DNA from: Oscillospiraceae bacterium
Lineage (GTDB): Bacteria; Bacillota; Clostridia; Oscillospirales; Ruminococcaceae
Length of the DNA: 64,000 nt
Direction: 5' to 3'
Assembly (NCBI GenBank): GCA_902362965.1
Contig: CABIYQ010000001.1
Span: 1-64,000, forward strand
Both the position numbers and the translations under genes were made by a program. Below the pieces are notes generated by a model. The model saw only the letters and a program-made list of their open reading frames with translations, did no database searches and was not told the DNA's origin. Below are positions 1-7,183 of this stretch, piece after piece (position 1 is the stretch's first letter; each line of letters begins with the position of its first letter).

Positions 1-410
1 AAACAACAGGAATCCATTCTTTGTATAGTATTCGGAATAGAAATATATGTTAAATTACTGCATTTATAAAAACACATTTGACCAATGTTTTGAATTCCTG
101 AAGAAATATAAACTCGTTTAATTGTACTATTCTCTCTGAAAGCATTTTGACCTAAACTTGTAACGGTATATGTTACACCATTGTTAGTGATCGTAGATGG
201 AATAGTAAGATATTCTGATGAGCCTGTGTAACCTGTTATTGTTGCAGTTGTTCCTGAAACAGTGTAAACAAATCCTGAACTGGTCGTTTCCGCACTGGCT
301 GATATTGATAGATTCTTAAATACAAGAATACTATCATTTGATGTAATTGAAAATGCAGCAATAAAAACAATGGAAAGCAAAGCGGATATAATTTTTTTCG
401 TTTTTTTCAT
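1..410 (-). CDS. Secreted BspA-like leucine-rich-repeat protein (3' end outside window)
   Basis: Reading leftward from an ATG at 410, preceded by an AAGGAG site 6 bases upstream, the frame stays open to the window edge (about 136 codons), so only the N-terminus is seen. It starts MKKTKKIISALLSIVFIAAF, a typical signal peptide. After about residue 45 comes a beta-rich stretch (FVYTVSGTTATITGY, LTIPSTI, YTVTSLGQNAF, IKRVYISSGI, LTYISIPNTIQ) matching the LRR_5/BspA repeat pattern. Such proteins are exported, surface-bound and common in Ruminococcus and other gut Firmicutes, with proposed roles in adhesion. The anchor or dockerin, if any, would lie beyond base 1. Family assignment is firm; the biological role is inferred only. 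Confidence 0.85.
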   Translation of the reverse strand, partial: MKKTKKIISALLSIVFIAAFSITSNDSILVFKNLSISASAETTSSGFVYTVSGTTATITGYTGSSEYLTIPSTITNNGVTYTVTSLGQNAFRENSTIKRVYISSGIQNIGQMCFYKCSNLTYISIPNTIQRMDSCC

Positions 411-455
411 AATGATTCTCCTTAAATTAATTTTTTTAAGCATGCTTATAAACAC

Positions 456-484
456 ATTATATACCAATAATTTACAAAAATCAA
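456..484 (-). promoter_or_regulatory. Sigma-A promoter for the LRR protein
   Basis: On the minus strand TTGATT (479-484) and TATAAT (456-461) are separated by exactly 17 bases, about 45 bases upstream of the ATG at 410. The surrounding 420-560 is very AT-rich and holds no gene. Confidence 0.6.
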
Positions 485-596
485 CATATAAATATAAAAT
501 TAATCAAATATTTACATTATGTCTATATTTTGTATAAATATAAAGTGTAAAATATAAATGTAGTTTATGACTGTTTACCATCTTCTCATTATAAGT

Positions 597-626
597 CCCC
601 ACTTGACTTATTAAGTTCAAGTGGGG
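597..626 (+). terminator. Rho-independent terminator-like hairpin
   Basis: Perfect 10-bp arms CCCCACTTGA and TCAAGTGGGG (597-606 and 617-626) with a 10-base loop, followed on the plus strand by a T-rich run. No plus-strand gene is visible upstream in 411-596, so it may end an unseen short transcript or be left over from a lost gene. Confidence 0.6.
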
Positions 627-710
627 ATTTTAATTTTTAAGACTTTATGTTGTATATCTGACAGAGCGATAAAGGTCACATTTGAAATGTTACCTTTTGT
701 AAAAACATCA

Positions 711-735
711 AAAGCCCGGTTATTCACCGAGCTTT
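711..735 (+). terminator. Weak terminator-like hairpin
   Basis: Arms AAAGCCCGGT and ACCGAGCTTT pair with one mismatch around a 5-base loop. It resembles the perfect hairpin at 18176-18200. No clear gene precedes it. The rest of 627-880 shows no coding sequence or RNA I recognise. Confidence 0.35.
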
Positions 736-880
736 AATGTGTGGTAGGTAAAGTGTAAATTTGTTTTTAGGTACACATGGAACAGTGTGAAAGCCTAATT
801 GAAAAAATTATAGTAAAGAATCAAACAAAGTTTGAATTTAACTTAATTGGTGGTATAAATTTTACGGAGAAAATAATTAA

Positions 881-1027
881 GTGAAGAATGGAATTGAAAA
901 AATGAAGAAAAACCGAAATATTCCCTTTGGATATACCATGCAAAAGGGGGAAATAATAGCAGAACCTACAGAGAGTCAAGCGGTTAAGGATATATTTATC
1001 CTTATTTTTGACGAAAAGAAAGTATGA
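881..1027 (+). pseudogene. Remnant of a recombinase-associated protein
   Basis: A 48-codon frame (GTG at 881, or ATG at 902) encodes NIPFGYTMQKGEIIAEPTES followed by QAVKDIFILIFDE. The pattern (I)PFGY..(x)NGEI....E..AVK.IF resembles the mid-region of large serine recombinases and of the short recombinase-like proteins found beside them in Firmicute elements. It stops at 1025-1027 straight after the conserved stretch, so the catalytic and zinc domains are missing. A second short frame at 1122-1199 (26 codons with stop, preceded by AGGTG) may be another fragment; I do not recognise it. Best read as debris of an integrated element. Similarity is judged by eye from memory of the family. Confidence 0.45.
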
Positions 1028-1267
1028 TAAAAATGAATAAGCCGAAATAGCGGTATAACCGCTGTCTGCCGGAGATGGTTTACCGGGACTGAAGAGTTAG
1101 ACCGAAAAGAAGGTGAATGTAATGGAACTGGAAAAATTCAAGTATGAAGTGAGGCTTCAGGTTTTAAGATTGAGCAAAGCTTATGACGGAAACTGCTGAG
1201 GACGAGAGTATAAAAAAGAGCCGCAGATTCAACATAAAATTGTTTCTACGGCACTCACACTGTTGAT

Positions 1268-1489
1268 CTACGTATAATCTTTTTTGCAGTTAATGACCAT
1301 CTGTGCAAAATCTTCTAATGAATCACCATTTCGTTTCTCTGCATTCGAGGTGAGATTAAAAAAGCAATTTGGTATTTCTTTCAAACGCAGATTTTTGCTA
1401 ATACATGGGGCGCAACCCTTGTTATGCTTTGTAGGGTGTAAGGGGCAATTCAAATTTTCGCATGTGCAAAACGGACTGATATTCCCCAT
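1268..1489 (-). CDS. Small cysteine-rich protein (DUF6485-like)
   Basis: A 73-residue protein with Cys at 8, 10, 15, 26, 29 and 42, arranged FCTCENLNCPLHP...KGCAPCI...IPNCFF. The closely spaced Cys residues suggest metal binding (zinc or an iron-sulfur site). It looks like the small Cys-rich family I remember as DUF6485, of unknown function; this name needs checking. It lies 16 bases downstream of the GlcG/HbpS-like gene on the same strand and may be co-transcribed with it. The ribosome site (GAGG, about 9 bases upstream) is modest. The opposite-strand frame over this region has no family resemblance and is discounted. Confidence 0.6.
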   Translation of the reverse strand: MGNISPFCTCENLNCPLHPTKHNKGCAPCISKNLRLKEIPNCFFNLTSNAEKRNGDSLEDFAQMVINCKKDYT

Positions 1490-1505
1490 TAATACTGCCT
1501 CTATT

Positions 1506-1916
1506 TTAAGCGGTCAACTTTTCAAAGACAGATACAACATACTCGGCAATATCGCAATCTTGTGTCTCTGAACCACCGCCGACACCGATCCCGCCGACAA
1601 TTTTACCATTCACAAACAAAGGATAGCCACCGGCAACGAGAGTGATTCGTGGGTCATTTGTTTGAATTGCCATAAGCGGAGCGCCCTCTGCGGCAGCACC
1701 GGCTACATCTTTTGTTTTACATTGTGTTACAGCGGCGGTATAAGCCTTGCCCGGTACGAGTGTGATACTCAGCACCAGAGCCTCGCCGTATCTACGATAT
1801 GCCCTCGGAAGTCCGTTTTCATCGCTGATTGCAAAGCTAATGTCAATACCTAACTCTTTGCTTTTTTCCCTCGCAGAAGCACACAGCTTATCGCACAATT
1901 CGTCTGTTAAAATCAT
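1506..1916 (-). CDS. GlcG/HbpS-family heme-binding-like protein
   Basis: About 136 residues, the usual length for the GlcG/HbpS (DUF336, PduO C-terminal-like) family. Visible family features are the N-terminal helix (DELCDKLCASAREKSKEL), the segment AISDENGLPRAYRRYG, KAYTAA(V), and the glycine-rich end GGYPLFVNGKIVGGIGVGGG followed by a D-x-D-I-A-E helix. Members bind heme or cobalamin-type ligands or have no known role; the substrate here is unknown. I place the start at 1916 because GGAGG lies 8 bases upstream; an in-frame ATG at 1931 would put that GGAGG inside the coding sequence. An AraC-type regulator lies 113 bases upstream on the same strand, suggesting one regulated unit. Confidence 0.8.
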   Translation of the reverse strand: MILTDELCDKLCASAREKSKELGIDISFAISDENGLPRAYRRYGEALVLSITLVPGKAYTAAVTQCKTKDVAGAAAEGAPLMAIQTNDPRITLVAGGYPLFVNGKIVGGIGVGGGSETQDCDIAEYVVSVFEKLTA

Positions 1917-2029
1917 TTGAGATTCCTCCATACTTTTAGATTGATACGAGAAATAATATTTCTCTATACCAATTATAGTATATCAGAACACTATGTACGA
2001 TTGCTTGCCTGCTTCTATGAAAAACTTGC

Positions 2030-2932
2030 CTATTTCTTTAAATGCTTTTGAATATTCAAAATATCCTCTTTCGGTGCAGCCCTGAAAATTCTTCGATAGT
2101 CCCGGATAAATTGTGATAAACTTTCGTAGCCGACTTCAACGGACGCTTCCGTAACATTCTTGCTTTCGTCCAGCATAAGCCGCCTTGCTTCTGTAAGTCG
2201 CAGCCGTTTTTGACATTGCAGCGGACCCATGCCAACTGCACTTTTGAACTTTTGGTGAAATAACGATACGCTCATATTCTGCCTCTTCGCTAAATCTTCT
2301 ACTGCGAAAGAGTTATGAAAATTTTTCTTGATCCAACTGTTCGCCTGATAGATTTTCTCTGCCTGTCCGATACCTGCAATACTTTGAATAAACTGCTTTC
2401 CACAGGAGCCGCAAAGGACATAATAGGTAATTTCCTGCATGATATTCTTTCGGATAAATTCTGAGGGAAAGGTTTGGTGGTTCATTACAGAAAAAAGTCT
2501 GCTGACAGATTGAAGTACCTCGCTGTCTGATAAAGTCATTTCTTGTTCTGATAACTGTTCAGACATAATTCGTTCCGTAAGTTCGTTTTCTAACTGTAAA
2601 ATTGTATGAATGATATCACTCGGAAAAAACTCAATAGAAATTGCCAAAAAATCCTGCTGCTCTGAAAAAGCAAGCACTGTCCCGGATAAGGGGGTATCAA
2701 TTTTCGATACAGAATACTGTCCGGCCATATAATCCATAATTCCTGATGGGGTGTAAAGTCTTAACATTCCATCAAGCACAATGTAAAGATACGGATTATC
2801 CGTTTGGGGCATTTCTATTCTTTCGTCAGTGAAACGGTAAACTTTTACGGCTGATATCTTTGGATGATTTTCACCATCCATAAAGAAACGAGTGCGCAAC
2901 TCGTTTTGTAATTCTTTAATAATATTCTCCAT
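2030..2932 (-). CDS. AraC-family transcriptional regulator
   Basis: 300 residues. The N-terminal two thirds (about 1-190) look like the AraC_N/cupin-like ligand domain (YLYIVLDGMLRLYTPSGIMD, MAGQYSVSKIDTPLSGTV). The C-terminal 100 residues are the double helix-turn-helix: AVEDLAKRQNMSVSLFHQKF and the second helix ending VGYESLSQFIRDYRRIF. The start at 2932 is fixed by GGAGG 4-5 bases upstream. The gene leads a minus-strand set with the GlcG/HbpS-like and Cys-rich genes, so it probably controls them and itself. The ligand cannot be deduced; AraC_N regulators often sit beside redox or aldehyde-related genes. Confidence 0.88.
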   Translation of the reverse strand: MENIIKELQNELRTRFFMDGENHPKISAVKVYRFTDERIEMPQTDNPYLYIVLDGMLRLYTPSGIMDYMAGQYSVSKIDTPLSGTVLAFSEQQDFLAISIEFFPSDIIHTILQLENELTERIMSEQLSEQEMTLSDSEVLQSVSRLFSVMNHQTFPSEFIRKNIMQEITYYVLCGSCGKQFIQSIAGIGQAEKIYQANSWIKKNFHNSFAVEDLAKRQNMSVSLFHQKFKSAVGMGPLQCQKRLRLTEARRLMLDESKNVTEASVEVGYESLSQFIRDYRRIFRAAPKEDILNIQKHLKK

Positions 2933-3041
2933 ATTTCCTCCGTTCAGTTTTAAGTCTGCTGATTTAATTTTAGCTGCTTTCTTGTATCTAACGGCTTTTC
3001 TTCCTTTGGGAATCAGTCAATCGAATCAACCTTATATCTAT

Positions 3042-3070
3042 ATTATACTTCGTTTTTACGTAGGATACAA
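3042..3070 (-). promoter_or_regulatory. Sigma-A promoter for the AraC gene
   Basis: Minus-strand TTGTAT (3065-3070) and TATAAT (3042-3047) with a 17-base spacer, roughly 110 bases ahead of the AraC start, leaving a leader of about 100 bases in which I see no known RNA motif. Confidence 0.55.
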
Positions 3071-3170
3071 GCGTGCGGAGTTTTTTGTGGTTTAAGCCTT
3101 TGCAAGTAATGAGTATTTTACCGCCGTGCTATCCTGAAAATCGTGATAACAATAGCCTGAAATTAACAAA

Positions 3171-3247
3171 ACGGCAGGGATTTTGTTCCTGCCGTAAAAC
3201 TTGTTAGGGTATGGAAAAACCGCATAAACACTGTGTCTATGCGGTTT
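3171..3247 (-). terminator. Tandem hairpins, terminator of the DUF2262 gene
   Basis: Two perfect hairpins follow the DUF2262 stop codon on the minus strand. AAACCGCATA/TATGCGGTTT (3217-3226 and 3238-3247) is followed by TTTT, and ACGGCAGG/CCTGCCGT (3171-3178 and 3188-3195) is also followed by TTTT. They form part of the repeat copy at 3177-3250. The rest of 2933-3297 holds no gene I can support. Confidence 0.6.
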
Positions 3248-3250
3248 CTC
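3177..3250. repeat. Dispersed hairpin repeat, copy 1
   Basis: About 74 bases nearly identical, in the same orientation, to 3870-3944. Shared blocks include GTAAAACTTGTTA and ATAAACACTG-GTCTATGCGG. Both copies contain the CCG(C/T)ATA...TATGCGG hairpin, and the two flank the DUF2262 gene. Confidence 0.75.
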
Positions 3251-3297
3251 AACGAGGAATGCATTTAATGTGTAAAATGAGAATAATATTTCAAAAA

Positions 3298-3813
3298 TTA
3301 TCCCTGTAAACCACATGATATAATTTCTCCTGAAATATTTGCAGTGATTCCTAAGCCATGATCAGTAAACATTTCGTCTAAATTATAATCAAAGTAAACT
3401 TCTCCGTCTGGGTATATCCACATAAATCCAAGTGATATTCGATTGATAAATTCGTCTTTGGTGATGGTTTGAGGTAAACTATCATTGTTATTTTCGTCAT
3501 TTCCCCATATCTCGATCATTCCGTTATCATCAGAAAACTCATCTGCACCATATTGTCTAAGCTTTTTATCCCACTCAGTGGCATTTTCAGCAATTTTGCA
3601 GAGAATTTCTAATGACTTGTCAGCCATAAGTGACTCTGTGCTGCTTGTATGCAATGAAACGTCAACAATATCATCAAGCCAATTTATTTTGCCATCAAAA
3701 ACTACTCCATTTTTTCCGAATTTATGTGATGTGAATATACCATACTTGCTCTCTATAACAATTGATTTATGCTTTGTCTTTGATCTAGACTTAAATAAAC
3801 TGAATATTGACAT
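3298..3813 (-). CDS. DUF2262 domain protein
   Basis: 171 residues from an ATG at 3813 that has GGAGG about 6 bases upstream; the longer in-frame start at 3864 lacks such a site. The C-terminus shows the DUF2262 pattern: ITKDEFINRISLGFMWIYPD, GEVYFDYNLDEMFTDHGLGI, and ITANISGEI. The family's function is unknown; it is often found as lone genes in accessory regions, which fits this location. The N-terminal 20 residues are basic (FKSRSKTKHKS). No membrane segment is visible. It lies between two copies of a hairpin repeat. Confidence 0.75.
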   Translation of the reverse strand: MSIFSLFKSRSKTKHKSIVIESKYGIFTSHKFGKNGVVFDGKINWLDDIVDVSLHTSSTESLMADKSLEILCKIAENATEWDKKLRQYGADEFSDDNGMIEIWGNDENNNDSLPQTITKDEFINRISLGFMWIYPDGEVYFDYNLDEMFTDHGLGITANISGEIISCGLQG

Positions 3814-3869
3814 AAAAGTTCCTCCAATTAAATTTTTTTGTAGTTCAAGTTTGCAATGTATCATAATAC

Positions 3870-3944
3870 GGGAATTTTGTTACTGCTGTAAAACTTGTTA
3901 AGGTATGAAAAATCCGTATAAACACTGCGTCTATGCGGTTTTCC
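3870..3944. repeat. Dispersed hairpin repeat, copy 2
   Basis: Second copy of the 3177-3250 element, same orientation, roughly 85 percent identical by eye. Its first hairpin has decayed, and the second keeps most pairs with one arm mismatched. It lies downstream of the DUF305 gene on the minus strand, as copy 1 lies downstream of the DUF2262 gene, so both may act as terminators. Confidence 0.7.
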
Positions 3945-3945
3945 G

Positions 3946-4086
3946 ATGTTAGAAGCACATGAAAAAGATATTTTAGCGTTTTTAGCGGAGAGATTTAAAC
4001 CCTAAGTAACACGCAAAAAAAATTGGCAGTGGCAGAGAGCCGCTGAGGTGTACACGAGCGATGATACTAGGCAATTTATTGACTTA
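3946..4086 (+). pseudogene. Possible broken reading frame, unrecognised
   Basis: A plus-strand frame MLEAHEKDILAFLAERFKP stops at 4003-4005 and then continues in the same frame (NWQWQRAAEVYTSDDTRQFI) until it runs antisense into the DUF305 gene. The composition is protein-like, with tryptophans and charged helices, but I know no family for it. It may be a remnant of an element gene interrupted by one stop, or a chance frame. Confidence 0.2.
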
Positions 4087-4656
4087 CTAACAGCCGAGGC
4101 ATCGAAGCAAACGCCGAATCTCCAGCACCCCTTTTTCCTGCGACGTAATAATGGCTTGCAGAATAGAGTCAAGTTCCGGGCAGATGGGATACTGAAGCAC
4201 ATTCTTTGACATCTTAATAGCGCCTTGATGGTGTGGGATCATTTCCCTCATAAAGTCCGCATTTATATTATTGTCGGAGCAGGCATTGCACATTTGTGAA
4301 AACATTGTTTGCGTAATTTGGCGGAACCGTCTGTCATATAGGCACAGATCCTGTTCCGAGTTTGAAAGCCGTGCACAATGAGACAAGACTTTTTGCATGT
4401 TTTCAATACTTTTGGTTTGTTCATTTATGATATTTTGCGCGATATGCTGCAAAGGGACAAAGGTAGTAAACTGCAGAAGATTTTCCGACATTTCGATAGC
4501 TGCCCGGTGATGCGGGATCATCTGCACGATAAAATTATGGGATAAGCTGTTTGTAAGTTCCGCATTGGTCATCCCTTCGATCATTTCATCGAGTATTTTA
4601 TAGAAACGGCATAAATAATTTTTGGTAACATCGCTAAACTGTTGAATGCAACTCAT
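4087..4656 (-). CDS. DUF305 protein with two ferritin-like repeats
   Basis: 189 residues containing two DUF305-type units: FIVQMIPHHRAAIEMSENLL (His49-His50) and FMREMIPHHQGAIKMSKNVL (His142-His143), each followed by a second helix with I-x-x-x-Q/S-x-x-x-I. DUF305 proteins are small helical bundles in which the HHxxAIxM helix can bind metal, often copper or silver; many are exported. No signal peptide or membrane segment is visible here, so this one is probably cytoplasmic. Cys residues are scattered (3, 16, 94, 105, 123, 126, 159, 186, 189). The start at 4656 has AGGAGG about 8 bases upstream. A role in metal binding is an inference from the family. Confidence 0.82.
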   Translation of the reverse strand: MSCIQQFSDVTKNYLCRFYKILDEMIEGMTNAELTNSLSHNFIVQMIPHHRAAIEMSENLLQFTTFVPLQHIAQNIINEQTKSIENMQKVLSHCARLSNSEQDLCLYDRRFRQITQTMFSQMCNACSDNNINADFMREMIPHHQGAIKMSKNVLQYPICPELDSILQAIITSQEKGVLEIRRLLRCLGC

Positions 4657-4817
4657 TCAGTATTCCTCCTATTCTTTCATAGTTTATGCACTGAATGTAA
4701 AATATGTGATTCTGAAAATATGCCGCCTATGGTTAAACAGCAACAAAGGCGTGGTGTAATCTTTTTCTAAAAAGAAGACGCTGAGGAATAAGCATGCCGG
4801 TGACTTTGGTAAAAAAA

Positions 4818-4849
4818 GTCGGAGCAAACGATATAAAACTTGCTCCGAC
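4818..4849 (-). terminator. Rho-independent terminator of tRNA-Ser
   Basis: Perfect 10-bp arms GTCGGAGCAA/TTGCTCCGAC (4818-4827, 4840-4849) begin one base after the tRNA CCA end on the minus strand, followed by a run of seven T on that strand. Confidence 0.85.
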
Positions 4850-4850
4850 A

Positions 4851-4939
4851 TGGCGGAAGCGGTGGGATTCGAACCCACGAGCCCGTGAGGACTACCTGAT
4901 TTCGAGTCAGGCCCGTTATGACCACTTCGATACGCTTCC
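4851..4939 (-). tRNA. tRNA-Ser (anticodon CGA)
   Basis: The minus strand folds as a class II tRNA of 89 bases. The acceptor GGAAGCG pairs with CGCTTCC, followed by G and an encoded CCA. The anticodon arm CCTGA-CTCGAAA-TCAGG gives anticodon CGA, which reads serine TCG codons. A long variable arm and the T arm GTGGGTTCGAATCCCAC are present. A promoter lies upstream and a terminator directly downstream, so it is a single-gene transcript. Its 3' end faces the accessory-looking stretch at 0.6-4.7 kb, a common integration side, but I saw no second copy of the tRNA end to mark an attachment site. Confidence 0.97.
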
Positions 4940-4997
4940 ATATTAAATTTTAAGTAAGGAGAGTAAGAATAATTCAATGTCGCTCCGCAATAAAAAT

Positions 4998-5026
4998 ATT
5001 ATAACATAAAATGAAAAAAAAATCAA
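4998..5026 (-). promoter_or_regulatory. Promoter of tRNA-Ser
   Basis: Minus-strand TTGATT (5021-5026) and TATAAT (4998-5003), 17-base spacer, about 50 bases before the mature tRNA. It is back-to-back with the carboxypeptidase promoter. Confidence 0.65.
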
Positions 5027-5044
5027 GAATTTTTTTCTGAACTC

Positions 5045-5073
5045 TTGACTATAACTGTACTACATGATACAAT
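5045..5073 (+). promoter_or_regulatory. Promoter of the carboxypeptidase gene
   Basis: TTGACT (5045-5050) and TACAAT (5068-5073) with a 17-base spacer, 40 bases ahead of the ATG at 5113. Confidence 0.6.
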
Positions 5074-5112
5074 ACAATATAGGAATATAATTGAGTATAA
5101 AAGAGGCAAGAA

Positions 5113-6129
5113 ATGAAAAAGGAAACAAAAAGAGCAAATAGTACTATATTTTGGCTTTTAATAATGATCGTATTGCTGCTTATTATAGCTTTCGGCATAA
5201 CTTTACTTACTAAAAACACTGAAACTTCTGCCGGAAGTAATAATATTGAAGCTTCTGACAATAACAGTGAATCGATAGCAGAATCGGAAACATATGAAAC
5301 TGAACCGTCTGCTGAACCGGAAACAGAACCTTTAGCTGAACTTAATATATATGATTCTGAAATTTACAGTGATACTGCGTTGCTTATAAATCTGAACGGT
5401 GAAATTCTATACAGTAAAAATGGAAGCAAACAAATATATCCGGCATCTTTAACAAAAATTATGACTGTGATTGTAGCGTTGGAAAATATAAATTATCTTG
5501 ATGAAAGCGTTGTGATCCCGGGAGATATATTTGATTATCTGTCCTCTGAAGGAGCGTCGACTGCCGGATTTTCCGCATATGAAAGCGTTACATACAGAGA
5601 TTTGCTTTATGGTGCTCTGTTATCCTCAGGAGCTGAATGCTGTTTGACTTTGTCTTCTTACCTTGGGGGTTCTGAAGAAATGTATGTACAGATGATGAAC
5701 GAAAAAGCAGTGGAATTGGAAATGAATAATACGCATTTTACAAATTCCATAGGTCTTCATAATTACAATCACTATTCTACTGCTGAAGATATTGCAAAGC
5801 TTTTAATTTATGCACTTGATAATGAAGAATTTCGTGAGATTTTTACAAGTCAGAGTTACTATACCGAAACAGATTATCAGCCTTATGGCATAACGCTCAG
5901 TAGTACAATGTTTTCAGAACTGGATTCAGAATACTTTACTGGCGGAGTTTTCCTGGGAGGTAAAACCGGATATACAAGTGAAGCCGGAAATTGTCTTGCT
6001 TCACTGGCAAGAGTAAACGGAAAGGAATATATACTGATTACAACAGGGGCAGAAAGTTCTGATTACATGGGTTCGCTGCGTATTGCCGATGCGGTAAATA
6101 TTTATGAAACACTTGCAAAAAATACATAA
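5113..6129 (+). CDS. D-alanyl-D-alanine carboxypeptidase (peptidase S11)
   Basis: 338 residues. One N-terminal membrane segment (about 13-32), an acidic Glu/Ser-rich linker (about 40-80), then the S11 penicillin-binding domain. It trims the terminal D-Ala from peptidoglycan stem peptides at the outer face of the membrane. The nucleophile motif SLTK is at 112-115, the second motif reads SGAE (172-175) where the classical form is SGN, and KTG is at 284-286. SGA variants occur in Firmicute S11 enzymes, so activity is likely but not certain. Unlike DacA/DacF there is no C-terminal amphipathic anchor; the N-terminal helix anchors it. Single-gene unit with its own promoter and terminator. A second, more altered family member is at 31917-33047. 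Confidence 0.9.
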   Translation: MKKETKRANSTIFWLLIMIVLLLIIAFGITLLTKNTETSAGSNNIEASDNNSESIAESETYETEPSAEPETEPLAELNIYDSEIYSDTALLINLNGEILYSKNGSKQIYPASLTKIMTVIVALENINYLDESVVIPGDIFDYLSSEGASTAGFSAYESVTYRDLLYGALLSSGAECCLTLSSYLGGSEEMYVQMMNEKAVELEMNNTHFTNSIGLHNYNHYSTAEDIAKLLIYALDNEEFREIFTSQSYYTETDYQPYGITLSSTMFSELDSEYFTGGVFLGGKTGYTSEAGNCLASLARVNGKEYILITTGAESSDYMGSLRIADAVNIYETLAKNT

Positions 6130-6131
6130 AT

Positions 6132-6157
6132 AAAAAAGCGGTTTTTACCGCTTTTTT
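6132..6157. terminator. Bidirectional terminator between dac and thrB
   Basis: AAAAAAGCGG/CCGCTTTTTT arms with a 6-base loop, T-rich on both strands, between convergent genes. Confidence 0.8.
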
Positions 6158-6195
6158 ATTTTTATTCATACAGTAGACAGGCAGTGAGAATTAGG

Positions 6196-7083
6196 TCAAC
6201 ACACCTTAGTACCGTCATTATCAATATGAAATTCTCTTACTTCCCATCCGGTCAATCCTGCATTATCGAGAGAAAACTTCATTTTTCCGGCAAAATATGT
6301 ATTATTTTCATCTACAATTGCCACAATTGTCGGTCCGGCGCCGCTTATATATGAAGCATATGCTCCATGATTATACGCAATATCAAATACTTCTCTTGCA
6401 TTCGGAATAAGCTCCATTCTATAGGGCTGATGCAGCTTATCATGCACACCGGTTCTCAGATTTTCAAATTTACCTGTCAGCAGCGATGCTGAAAACAATG
6501 CGGCTCGGGACAGATTATAAACAGCGTCTTTATGTGAAACCTCTGTTGGAAGGCATGCCCTTGCTTTTTCAGTTTTCAGTTCAAAATCCGGTATAATTGC
6601 CGCAAATTTAAGCTTGGTATAAACTTCCTGTTTGACCCAATGTACTTTTTTACCGTCAAATACAGCAGTTACAATACCGCCTAGCAAAGCGGGAGCCGTA
6701 TTATCAGGATGTCCTTCAATTTGCGCTGCAAGATCAACAAGATCGTCCGCTGTAAGCGGATTTCCAAGCAATGTGTTTGCACCCACAAGTCCTGCAACAA
6801 TACATGCTGAGCTTGAACCAAGTCCTCTTGCCATAGGTATATTATTTGTCTGGCGGATTTTTAATCCGTTTATTTTTTTGCCGCATACATTAAACAGATC
6901 CTTAGCGGAAATATATATCAGATTATTTTCATCAACAGGAACTTCTACATCATCAAGAGAAGAAATGTCAATTTTATCAGATTCTTCCATTTCTACGTAA
7001 TTATAATAAGTTAATGCAAGACCAAGTGCGTCAAATCCTGCACCAAGATTTGCTGATGTTGCAGGAATTTGTATTTTAATCAT
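6196..7083 (-). CDS. thrB: Homoserine kinase
   Basis: 295 residues from the ATG at 7083; a start at 7128 would add 15 residues that precede the conserved beginning IKIQIPATSANLGAGFDALG. A GGAG lies about 10 bases upstream. It is a GHMP kinase phosphorylating L-homoserine with ATP, the step before threonine synthase. Visible motifs are N-terminal PATSANLGAGFD, the ATP-binding loop IPMARGLGSSSACIVAG and the C-terminal SGAGPTIVAI. It is transcribed alone from its own promoter, next to but separated by a terminator from the TrpB2 gene. No threonine-attenuation leader is evident. Confidence 0.96.
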   Translation of the reverse strand: MIKIQIPATSANLGAGFDALGLALTYYNYVEMEESDKIDISSLDDVEVPVDENNLIYISAKDLFNVCGKKINGLKIRQTNNIPMARGLGSSSACIVAGLVGANTLLGNPLTADDLVDLAAQIEGHPDNTAPALLGGIVTAVFDGKKVHWVKQEVYTKLKFAAIIPDFELKTEKARACLPTEVSHKDAVYNLSRAALFSASLLTGKFENLRTGVHDKLHQPYRMELIPNAREVFDIAYNHGAYASYISGAGPTIVAIVDENNTYFAGKMKFSLDNAGLTGWEVREFHIDNDGTKVC

Positions 7084-7118
7084 ATTATTTTGACTCCATT
7101 CGTGTAATATATAATAAT

Positions 7119-7147
7119 ATTCTATCATATTTCAATATTTTTTTCAA
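7119..7147 (-). promoter_or_regulatory. Promoter of thrB
   Basis: Minus-strand TTGAAA (7142-7147) and TAGAAT (7119-7124), 17-base spacer, just downstream of the preceding terminator. Confidence 0.5.
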
Positions 7148-7154
7148 TATAAAA

Positions 7155-7176
7155 AGTGTCCGTTATAACGGACACT
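7155..7176 (-). terminator. Terminator of the TrpB2 gene
   Basis: A perfect 22-base palindrome, AGTGTCCGTTA joined to its complement, followed by TTTTTATATT on the minus strand, 8 bases past the stop codon. Confidence 0.8.
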
Positions 7177-7183
7177 AATTTTA

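Noticed and set aside
1284..1571. Plus-strand frame of 95 codons
   Set aside because: It is antisense to the Cys-rich and GlcG/HbpS-like genes, lacks a ribosome site and shows no family pattern.
3092..3316. Minus-strand frame of 74 codons
   Set aside because: It spans repeat copy 1 and the tandem hairpins, overlaps the DUF2262 stop and shows no protein-like conservation.
4650..4850. tRNA-linked attachment-site repeat
   Set aside because: No second copy of the tRNA-Ser 3' end was seen in 1-4850, so an att site cannot be supported.
4684..4977. Minus-strand frame of 97 codons
   Set aside because: It reads through the tRNA-Ser gene and its terminator; the tRNA explains the sequence.
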